64,000 nucleotides of DNA from assembly GCF_002266465.3 (NCBI RefSeq), contig NZ_CP029427.2, forward strand, positions 1,304,501 through 1,368,500. Direction: 5' to 3'. A program made the position numbers and the translations under genes. The stretch is from Bradyrhizobium symbiodeficiens. Its GTDB lineage: Bacteria > Pseudomonadota > Alphaproteobacteria > Rhizobiales > Xanthobacteraceae. The notes below the pieces were generated by a model, which made no database searches, was not told the DNA's origin, and saw only the letters and a list, made by a program, of their open reading frames with translations. Positions within the stretch are counted from its first letter, which is position 1. The number at the start of each line of letters is the position of its first letter. Positions 57,546 to 64,000 of this stretch are shown here, piece after piece.

Positions 57546-58457
57546 CTAGGTCCGCCGCTCGCTGGCGACACCGCGAAAATGCTTCGCGATGTCGGCACGT
57601 GTCGCCACCCAGACCCGGCCTTCGAGCCGCGCCAGTTCCGCGAGAATGGCCTTCACTGCGCGGAAACGCGCGGGCCGGCCGCAAATGCGCAGGTGGAAGC
57701 CGATCGACAGCATCGCGGAGCGGCCGCGTTCGGCCTCCTCGACCAGCGTCGCAAGCGCGGCACCGACATAGTCCGAGAAATCCTCGGGCTGCACGAAACC
57801 ATTCGGATGGAAAAACTTCATGTCGTTGGTGTCGAAGCCGTAGGGCAGGATCAGCATCGACCCTCGCGGCGAACGGCTCCAATAGGGCAGGTCGTCGTCG
57901 AGTGCGTTGGAGTCATAGGCGAAACCGAGATCGGTCAGGAGGTCGCGCGTCCAGGCGCTCTGGCTGCCGCGCGACATGAAGCCGGCCGGCGTGACGCCGG
58001 TGGCGCGGGCAATGACGTCGCGCGTCCGCTCGATGTCACGACGCTCGGTCTCGGGATCGCCGTAGCGCGCGTGCGGCAACCAGCGCCAGCCGTGCACCGC
58101 CGGCTCGTGTCCCGCTTCGATCACGGCGCGAGCAAGCTCAGGCACACGCTCGACCGCGCGGCCGCACATCATGAAGGTCGAGCGGACATTCGCGTCGGCA
58201 AAGGCGTCGAGGAAGCGCCACAGGCCTGCGCGCATGCCGTAGTCGAACACCTGCTCCTGCACGAGATCTCGGACCCCCGGCGGCGACGTCGAAGCGACCT
58301 CGCCGTAGTGCTCGGTCTCGGCGTCGCCCTGCTCGACGGCGAGTTCTGCGCCTTCCTCGAAGTTCACCACGAGCGACACCGCGACGCGGGCGCCGTTGGG
58401 CCAGATGATATCCGGGCGTGCCCTCCCGTATCCTCGTAGATCGCGTTCAATCGGCAT
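57546..58457 (-). CDS. puuE: Polysaccharide-deacetylase-fold allantoinase-like protein (PuuE)
   Basis: A 303-residue member of the polysaccharide deacetylase superfamily, branch PuuE, a cofactor-free allantoinase that opens allantoin to allantoate. It shows SLVVNFEEGAELAVEQGD (about 28-45), then YGMRAGLWRFLDAF, GHEPAVHGWRWLPH (about 116-129) and the C-terminal IGFHLRICGRPAR (about 252-264), all typical. The classical metal triad is altered, as in PuuE. It is the last gene of the minus-strand ABC importer operon (2 bp after the second permease). The substrate could be another ureide or imide. Confidence in family is high, in reaction moderate. Confidence 0.75.
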   Translation of the reverse strand: MPIERDLRGYGRARPDIIWPNGARVAVSLVVNFEEGAELAVEQGDAETEHYGEVASTSPPGVRDLVQEQVFDYGMRAGLWRFLDAFADANVRSTFMMCGRAVERVPELARAVIEAGHEPAVHGWRWLPHARYGDPETERRDIERTRDVIARATGVTPAGFMSRGSQSAWTRDLLTDLGFAYDSNALDDDLPYWSRSPRGSMLILPYGFDTNDMKFFHPNGFVQPEDFSDYVGAALATLVEEAERGRSAMLSIGFHLRICGRPARFRAVKAILAELARLEGRVWVATRADIAKHFRGVASERRT

Positions 58458-58459
58458 GA

Positions 58460-59269
58460 TCAGCGATTCCCGATCTGGCGGCTGACACCGCCGAAGATTT
58501 CGGCGCAGACGAGGCCGGCGAGCGTCAACAGCACGATCACGCCCGAGACGGCGGCGACCCGGACGTCGAGGCTGCCTTCGAGGATCGCCCAGAGCTTGAT
58601 CGGCAGGACCTCGGTGCGGGCATCGGCCAGGAACAGTGACACCGGCACGTTGTCGAACGAGGTCAGGAACGCGACGAAGCAGCTCGCGGCGATGCCGCGG
58701 CGGATCAATGGCAGCGTGATTCGACGGAACGTGTACCAGCGGCTGGCGCCGAGGCTGAGCGAGCAGGTGATCAGCACCGGATTGAGCTGCTGCACGGAGG
58801 CCCCGACCATCCGGATCACGAAGGGCACGCAGATGACGGTGTGGCCGAGCACCAGCGTCGCCGCGGACAGGCGGATGCCGAGCAGGTTGAAGACCAGCAG
58901 CAGCGACAGGCCGAAGGCCATCGCGGGCAGTACCATAGGCGACATGAAAAGCGCATCCAGCGCGCGGGCGATCTTCAATTTGCTCCGTGCGAGCCCGAGC
59001 GCTGCCGCGCCGCCGAGCACCGCGGAAAGGATTGTCGCCGCCGCGGCTATTTTCAGGCTCGTCAATGCTGGGTCCATGATCTCCTGCGATTGCAGCAGCT
59101 CGACATACCAGCGCAGCGACCAGCTCGGCGGCGGGAATTTCAGCGTGATGCCGCCGGTGAAGGAGATGACGAGGACGACCAGCGTCGGCGCCAGCAGCAG
59201 GAGCATGCCGAAGCCGGTGATCGTACCGACGACGGCGGAATAGACCCGGTCGACCAGGCTACGCTGCAT
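58460..59269 (-). CDS. ABC importer permease (PotC-like)
   Basis: A 269-residue permease with six helices and the EAA-type loop SLGASRWYTFRRITLPL (about 186-202) that contacts the ATPase. It resembles PotC/spermidine-putrescine-type permeases. I chose the ATG at 59269, overlapping the end of the first permease gene by 11 bp; the frame is open to 59311. It is followed by the PuuE-like gene with 2 bp spacing. The importer has ATPase, binding protein, two permeases and an enzyme in one run. Confidence 0.88.
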   Translation of the reverse strand: MQRSLVDRVYSAVVGTITGFGMLLLLAPTLVVLVISFTGGITLKFPPPSWSLRWYVELLQSQEIMDPALTSLKIAAAATILSAVLGGAAALGLARSKLKIARALDALFMSPMVLPAMAFGLSLLLVFNLLGIRLSAATLVLGHTVICVPFVIRMVGASVQQLNPVLITCSLSLGASRWYTFRRITLPLIRRGIAASCFVAFLTSFDNVPVSLFLADARTEVLPIKLWAILEGSLDVRVAAVSGVIVLLTLAGLVCAEIFGGVSRQIGNR

Positions 59270-60116
59270 CGACGCCTCGCACGTAGCGGCGGGACAGCGC
59301 ACCGATCGCAAAGACGATCCCGGTCACGGCCAGCGTGAAGATCAGCGATAGCGCAGCCGCGAACGGCCAGTCCTGCACGCCGACGGCCTGCTGGTAGATA
59401 TAGGACGGCATCAGGATGATGCGCCCGCCGCCGACCAGCGTCTGGGTGATGAAGGCGGTTGCAGCCGCTGCAAAGACGAGCAGCCAGCCGGCGATGGCGC
59501 CCGGGAGCGTCAGCGGCAGCACGATGGTGATGAAGATGCGGGCGCGGCTTGCACCCAATCCCTCGGCAGCCCGTGTCAGATTACCGTCGAGCCGCAGCAG
59601 GCTGTTGATGACAGGCAGCGCCATCAGGGGAAGCTGGATCTGCGTCAGCGCCAGCACCATGCCCTCCCAGGTGTACAGCAGTCGCGCCGGCGCTTGCCAG
59701 AACCCCAGCGACAGCATCGCCGAGTTGACGATGCCGTCGCGGCCGAGGATGACGATCCAGGCGAAGGTGCGCACCACCGTGCTTGTCAGCAGCGGCAGCA
59801 TGATCAGGAAGGTGATCAGCGTGCGCATGAACTGACTGCTCCCGACATAGACGAGCGCGAGCGGATAGGCGAGGAACAGCGTCGCCAACGCGACCTCCGC
59901 TCCCAACCAAAGCGTGTCCGACAGCACCTTGAGGCTGAACGGATCGGACAGGAATCGCACATATTGGACCAGCGAGAGGCCGGAGAATTGCGGGTCCCGA
60001 AACAGGCTGACCAGCACGAGTGCGGCCAGCGGCAGCACGAAGGCTGCGAAGAACAGCGCTGCCAGCGGGACCACCGGCAGCAACTGTCGGGACGCGGTCG
60101 TGTCGGCCGGCGACAT
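59259..60116 (-). CDS. ABC importer permease (PotB-like)
   Basis: A 285-residue inner-membrane permease with about six helices and the EAA motif EGLGASRARIFITIVLPL (about 184-201). It resembles PotB-type permeases for polyamine- or opine-like substrates. It begins directly after the binding-protein gene (stop 60117, start 60116), so translation is coupled. A partner permease follows. Confidence 0.88.
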   Translation of the reverse strand: MSPADTTASRQLLPVVPLAALFFAAFVLPLAALVLVSLFRDPQFSGLSLVQYVRFLSDPFSLKVLSDTLWLGAEVALATLFLAYPLALVYVGSSQFMRTLITFLIMLPLLTSTVVRTFAWIVILGRDGIVNSAMLSLGFWQAPARLLYTWEGMVLALTQIQLPLMALPVINSLLRLDGNLTRAAEGLGASRARIFITIVLPLTLPGAIAGWLLVFAAAATAFITQTLVGGGRIILMPSYIYQQAVGVQDWPFAAALSLIFTLAVTGIVFAIGALSRRYVRGVDAA

Positions 60117-61166
60117 CTAGATCTTCACTTCCTTGCTGAAGCGGGTGATCCATTCGCCGCGCATCGCCTGGAACTTGGTCCAGTCGAGCAGCACGTTGTT
60201 GGCGACGAGGTCGTCGACGCTCTTGGCCACAGTGAGGTTCGCGCCGGTTAGCGCCACCTTGCTGTTGGTCGGCATCATCACCCAGGGCGCGGCCTCGAGC
60301 CCCTTTTGCGCGGCGACCGACATCACGGTGTCGAGATAGTCGAGCACCAGCTTCGGGTCCTGGTTGTTCTTGACGATCTGCGCACTGGTGCGGATCACGA
60401 CGGCGCCCGACTTCGGCTTGGCGAAGGCGATGTCGACGCCCTTTGCGGCCAGCAGTGCCACGTTGTTCCAGAAATTGAAGGCGATATCGATCTCGCCCTG
60501 CTGGAACAGCGCGGCCAGCGCGCCGGGCGAGGCCGCGATCGCGCCGACGTTCGGCAGCAGCTTCTTGATGGCTTCGAAAGCCGGCTCGATATTGGTCTCC
60601 GAGCCGCCGTTGAGTTTGGCGATCTCGACCATGAAGGCGGTGCCGAGGCTCGAGCCGAGCCCGGTGATGCCGACGCGGCCCTTGTACTCGGGCTTCCAAA
60701 GGTCTTCCCACGAGGTCGGTGGCGTCGTGATCTTCTTCGGATTGTAGGCGATGCCGATCAACTGACAGGTGACGACAGGGGCGTAACCGTCGGGATGGCG
60801 GAACGCGCTTGGAATGTCGGCAAAGGATTTCGACTGTTCCGCCGGGAACTTCTCCAGCACGCCGCTCGCAATCGCCGGGATCAGCGGGCCCTCGTCGAAC
60901 AGCACCACGTCGAAGGGCGGCGCATTGCGCGAGGCCTGGATCTTGCCGATCTGGTCGACACCGAGCAGCGGCGTAAAGGTGACGCTGCTGTCGCTGGTTC
61001 TCTTGAAGGCCGGCCCGACCACGGCGCGGAAGGCTTCGTCGAAGCTGCCGGGATAGGTTGTCGCCACGATCGAGGTCGCGGCGCGCGACGATGTCGGCCA
61101 TCCCCAGCTTGCCGCCGCGAGCGCGGCCGAACCTGAGGTGAGCAGCGATCTCCGGGATAGGCTCAT
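60117..61166 (-). CDS. ABC importer periplasmic substrate-binding protein
   Basis: A 349-residue solute-binding protein (PotD/AfuA-like family). It has a Tat signal: SRRSLLTSG (about 4-12), with cleavage after SSRA. The mature domain shows TTYPGSFDEAF, VVLFDEGPLIPAI and ITGLGSSLGTAF, common in this class. I chose the ATG at 61166, preceded by AGGAG with 8-nt spacing; a frame extends to 61193. It lies between the ATPase and first permease genes. The ligand is probably an organic cation or ureide, judged only from the neighbouring PuuE-like enzyme and racemase-like protein. Confidence 0.88.
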   Translation of the reverse strand: MSLSRRSLLTSGSAALAAASWGWPTSSRAATSIVATTYPGSFDEAFRAVVGPAFKRTSDSSVTFTPLLGVDQIGKIQASRNAPPFDVVLFDEGPLIPAIASGVLEKFPAEQSKSFADIPSAFRHPDGYAPVVTCQLIGIAYNPKKITTPPTSWEDLWKPEYKGRVGITGLGSSLGTAFMVEIAKLNGGSETNIEPAFEAIKKLLPNVGAIAASPGALAALFQQGEIDIAFNFWNNVALLAAKGVDIAFAKPKSGAVVIRTSAQIVKNNQDPKLVLDYLDTVMSVAAQKGLEAAPWVMMPTNSKVALTGANLTVAKSVDDLVANNVLLDWTKFQAMRGEWITRFSKEVKI

Positions 61167-61167
61167 G

Positions 61168-62292
61168 TCAAACACTCCTTTGCTGATGGTCATGGACGCC
61201 GTCGGCCGGCGTGCTGAAAATGCTGACGCGCGAGGTGTCGGTGATCGCGAGCCATGCCGTCTCTCCGGTCCGCGCCTTTGCGGTTGTCGCGGCGCGCGCC
61301 TGACTGATCTTCACGGCCTCGCCGCTCGCCGTCAGGCCCTCGGTGACGCTGACCGCGCCGAGGGGTACGGTGGCGCGGATCGTGACGGGAATGGCGCCGG
61401 GTCGGTCGGCGGCGCCGAATGCGATGTTTTCGGGCCGCACCGAGATCGTCACCGGCGTTCCGCGCCGACGTTGCGCGGAGCGCCCAAGGTCGATCTCGGG
61501 ACCGGCCTCCAGCAGCACGCGATCGGTCTCGGTTACGGTGCCGCGCAGCAAATTGGTGTGACCGATGAAGCTCGATATGAAGAGGCTGGCCGGCCGGTCG
61601 TAGAGCGCATCCGGACTGTCGATCTGCTCGATGCGTCCCTTGTTGAGCACGACGATGCGGTCGGCCATCGACAGCGCCTCCTCCTGGTCGTGCGTGACGA
61701 TGATGGAGGTGACGCCGAAGGTCTTCAGCAGGGTCTTGATCTCGATTTGCATGTCGAGGCGCAGATTCTTGTCGAGCGCCGAGAACGGCTCGTCGAGCAG
61801 GACGAGGCCCGGATCGATCGCAAGCGCGCGTGCCAGCGCCACGCGCTGCTGCTGTCCGCCCGAGAGTTCGCCGGGCAGCCGGTGCGCAAACTGCGCCATC
61901 TGGGCAAGCCCGAGCATCTGCTCGACTTTCGCTGCGACTTCAGCATTCGGCCGTTTGCGCGCCCGCAATCCATAGGCGACGTTCTCGAACACGGTGAGAT
62001 GCGGAAACAGCGCGTAGTTCTGGAATACCATGCCGATGCGGCGGCGATTGGCGGGAATGTGCTCGACCCGCGCGCCGTCGAAGCGAACCTCGCCCTTGGA
62101 CGGGCGCAGGAAGCCGGCGATGATCTGGAGCATCGTGGTCTTGCCGCAGCCTGACGGCCCGAGCAGCGCGATCAGCTCTCCTGCCGCGACGGCAAGCTCG
62201 ATCTCGTCGAGCGCGACGGTCGCGCCGAAAGCGTGGCCGATGCCCTTCAGATCCAGCGAATGTCCGCGCACGTCACTCAACGTCAGCTCCAT
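61168..62292 (-). CDS. ABC importer ATPase (PotA-like)
   Basis: A 374-residue ATPase with Walker A GPSGCGKTT (about 45-53), Q-loop VFQNYALF, signature LSGGQQQRVALARAL (about 145-159), Walker B VLLDEPFSALD and H-loop VTHDQEEAL, then a TOBE domain (about 280-370). It is the first gene of the operon ATPase-binding protein-permease-permease-PuuE. The start at 62292 has an AGGA 11 bp upstream; the ATG at 62301 has the same AGGA only 2 bp away, so the former is preferred. The gene is divergent from a GntR regulator. Confidence 0.9.
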   Translation of the reverse strand: MELTLSDVRGHSLDLKGIGHAFGATVALDEIELAVAAGELIALLGPSGCGKTTMLQIIAGFLRPSKGEVRFDGARVEHIPANRRRIGMVFQNYALFPHLTVFENVAYGLRARKRPNAEVAAKVEQMLGLAQMAQFAHRLPGELSGGQQQRVALARALAIDPGLVLLDEPFSALDKNLRLDMQIEIKTLLKTFGVTSIIVTHDQEEALSMADRIVVLNKGRIEQIDSPDALYDRPASLFISSFIGHTNLLRGTVTETDRVLLEAGPEIDLGRSAQRRRGTPVTISVRPENIAFGAADRPGAIPVTIRATVPLGAVSVTEGLTASGEAVKISQARAATTAKARTGETAWLAITDTSRVSIFSTPADGVHDHQQRSV

Positions 62293-62415
62293 CCCTCGCA
62301 TTGTCCTGCGGAAGGAGGGTTAGCAATCGCCGTGCCAGTGCGGGCTGCCCGCTAAGGTGTTGTCGATGCTGTGCTAATTTTAGGGCGCCAGAGATTGGCG
62401 CCAATTTATTGTCTA

Positions 62416-62429
62416 TATTGTAAACAGTA
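62416..62429. promoter_or_regulatory. Candidate GntR operator
   Basis: TATTGT-AA-ACAGTA, an inverted repeat with one mismatched pair, in the AT-rich stretch between the divergent ABC operon and the GntR gene. It lies 64 bp before the regulator's ATG. Its identity as operator is inferred from position and symmetry. Confidence 0.45.
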
Positions 62430-62492
62430 TGGCAGATACTTTGTGCAAAAAATGGGCTGCGGCAACAACCGGGAATCCTGTAAAAGCAGGAC

Positions 62493-63263
62493 ATGAAGCG
62501 AAGCCGTCCTCTCAAGCGCAAGACCAAGCGTGCCGAGCCGAAGCGCGTCGAGCCGGATGCCGCCGATCCGCGCAGCGTCGACGACGATCCGGTGGTCCAG
62601 GGCATTCTGACCGCGATCAGCCAGAAGCGGCTGAAGCCCGGCGCCAAGCTCGGCGAGGACAAGCTCGCTTCCGCCTTCGGCACGACGCGGATTCACATCC
62701 GGCAGGCGCTCGCCCATCTCGCCTCGCGCAAGGTGGTGATGCAGATCCCCAACCGCGGCGCCTTCGTGTATCGGCCGAGCTGGGAGGAGGCGCAGGACAT
62801 CTTCGCCGCGCGCCGCGTCATCGAGGTCGCCGCGGTCGCCGCGGCGGTCGACCGGTTGGACAAGTCCGGGAGAGCCGCGCTGAAGGCGCACATGGAGCTG
62901 GAGGCGCGCCACGATCGCAACGATCGCTGGGCCTCGCTGTCGCTCACGGCGGAATTCCATATCCTGGTCGCCAAGCTTGCAGGCAACCGCGTTCTGTTGG
63001 ACATGTCGCGCGAGCTGATGCTGCGGACATCGCTGGCGATCGCGACGTTCGAGCAGCCGGGCGAGCCGGATTGCTCGCCGGACGCGCACCCGGACATCGG
63101 GGCGTTGATCCTCGCCCGGGACAAGGCGGGCGCGATCCATGCGATGCGTCATCACATTGAGGAGATGGAACAGCGGATCCAGCCGAAGGAGGGCGCAGAC
63201 GAGGTCGACGAACTCACCGCGATCTTCAAGGAGATTGGTGCGCGTTCACGAGCCGGCGCCTGA
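62493..63263 (+). CDS. GntR-family regulator, FadR/FCD subgroup
   Basis: A 256-residue regulator: basic N-terminal tail (KRSRPLKRKTKR), winged HTH (about 35-100, with KLASAFGTTRIHIRQALAHL) and an FCD effector domain (about 105-240) with the metal-binding histidines expected in EFHILVAKLAGNR (about 153-165) and AIHAMRHHIEEME. It is divergent from the ABC importer operon and upstream of the hydantoin-racemase-like gene (1 bp gap). I infer that it senses the imported ureide or a breakdown product and controls both units. Confidence 0.86.
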   Translation: MKRSRPLKRKTKRAEPKRVEPDAADPRSVDDDPVVQGILTAISQKRLKPGAKLGEDKLASAFGTTRIHIRQALAHLASRKVVMQIPNRGAFVYRPSWEEAQDIFAARRVIEVAAVAAAVDRLDKSGRAALKAHMELEARHDRNDRWASLSLTAEFHILVAKLAGNRVLLDMSRELMLRTSLAIATFEQPGEPDCSPDAHPDIGALILARDKAGAIHAMRHHIEEMEQRIQPKEGADEVDELTAIFKEIGARSRAGA

Positions 63264-63264
63264 C

Positions 63265-63933
63265 ATGTCTGGTCGTCGCATCCTCCTGATCAATCCCAAC
63301 AGCCTCGAGGCGACCACGGCGATGATGGTCGCCATTGCGAGGTCCGAAGTTCCCGACGGCTTCGACATCGTCGGCGCCACGGCAACACGCGCTCCCCCAA
63401 TGATCGTTTCGGCCGATGCGCTGGACGCGGCCGCGCCCGAGGTCGAGGAGATCGCGGGTGCGCACCGGAACCTCTACGACGGCATGATCGTCGCTGCGTT
63501 CGGCGACCCGGGTCTCGCCGGGATCAGGAGCGCGCTGAAGCTGCCTGCGGTCGGCATCGGCGAGGCGTCGATGCGCGCGGCGGCCGAAGGTGGTCGTCGC
63601 TTCGGCGTGGCGACCACAACGCCGCTGCTCGAGGCGAGGATCGACGCCTTGCCTGAAGCGCTGGGCTTGCGATCCAGCTATACGGGCACGCGCTTCGCCG
63701 ATGGCGATCCGCACGACCTGATGCGCGATCCGGAACGGCTGCGCGCTGCCCTTGCCGACGCGGTCGAAGCCTGCATCGTGCAGGACGGAGCCGAGGCTGT
63801 GATCATCGGAGGTGGGCCGCTCGGCGAGGCTGCGCGAAAACTTCAGCCGATGTTCACCGTGCCGATCATCGCACCGATCCCGTCTGCCGTGGCGCGGATT
63901 ATTGGTCTCATCACAGCGCGTGCGGCCGGCTGA
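63265..63933 (+). CDS. Asp/Glu/hydantoin racemase-like protein lacking catalytic Cys
   Basis: A 222-residue protein of the Asp/Glu/hydantoin racemase fold. N-terminal ILLINPNSLEATTAMM and the core MIVAAFGDPGLAGIR (about 74-88) are typical of hydantoin/allantoin racemases. In canonical members a Cys precedes FGDPG and a second Cys sits in the later strand; here these are Ala78 and Gly in IIGGGPLGEAA. So it may not be a Cys-dependent racemase, and I give no gene symbol. It starts 1 bp after the GntR stop and fits an allantoin/hydantoin pathway with PuuE. The last 67 bp of the window hold nothing clear. Confidence 0.75.
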   Translation: MSGRRILLINPNSLEATTAMMVAIARSEVPDGFDIVGATATRAPPMIVSADALDAAAPEVEEIAGAHRNLYDGMIVAAFGDPGLAGIRSALKLPAVGIGEASMRAAAEGGRRFGVATTTPLLEARIDALPEALGLRSSYTGTRFADGDPHDLMRDPERLRAALADAVEACIVQDGAEAVIIGGGPLGEAARKLQPMFTVPIIAPIPSAVARIIGLITARAAG

Positions 63934-64000
63934 TATTCCGGCCTGCGGGAGCGGTCGTCGCAACCGGCCTCCCCAGCCTTGACGACAGCGGTTAAAGTGA

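Overview
The window looks like a chromosomal accessory region of a high-GC alphaproteobacterium, most likely Bradyrhizobium or a close relative. The reasons are the codon bias, the many Tat-type signal peptides, several small exported proteins of a type familiar from Bradyrhizobium, and the mix of aromatic-acid, terpenoid-like and ureide catabolic genes. I see no rRNA, tRNA or CRISPR array.

Layout. 1-1213: ClC chloride/proton antiporter, cut by the left edge. 1321-6196: aromatic-ring FAD monooxygenase, CocE/NonD-type hydrolase and a FUSC-family exporter. 6278-12168: a ubiX-ubiD-mdlC decarboxylase operon, a cupin and a LuxR-type regulator. 12272-20568: two MFS transporters, a rubredoxin/pirin/tandem-tautomerase operon, a broken LysR gene, a small exported protein and an AtuA-DUF4387 fusion protein. 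20611-34792: small envelope proteins, a secreted lipase-like hydrolase, an ABC exporter, a phospholipase D-like protein, the only intact NAC-like LysR regulator, DUF3300 and DUF4403 envelope proteins, and an operon joining a MliC-type lysozyme inhibitor to an RND efflux pump. 35007-40719: malic enzyme, alpha/beta hydrolase, a condensation-domain (HxxxD) acyltransferase and, divergent from it, two NHLP-type (nitrile-hydratase leader-like) small proteins. 40989-42892: a LysR gene frameshifted in a poly-T tract and a decayed integrase. 42893-47304: cytochrome c', a Crp/Fnr regulator and a tripartite ABC exporter. 47533-57396: NERD-helicase, hydrolases, amidohydrolase plus G3E GTPase, tautomerase/TetR pair and two unknown Cys-containing proteins. 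57546-63933: a ureide-type locus (PuuE-like deacetylase, complete ABC importer, GntR regulator, hydantoin-racemase-like protein).

The most striking signal is a set of eight intergenic copies of one element between 2.9 kb and 39.8 kb: CAAATA-N9-TATGCGGGTAT with small variations. Each contains ATA-N9-TAT, the known consensus of the LysR regulator NAC, and the window carries three NAC-like LysR genes, two of them broken. Every copy has its CAAATA end facing the nearest downstream gene start. The targets picked out this way are the monooxygenase, one MFS transporter, the rubredoxin operon, AtuA-DUF4387, two small exported proteins, the condensation-domain enzyme and the NHLP pair. I infer one regulon that ties transport, oxidation and processing of an unknown small molecule to a possible RiPP-like module.
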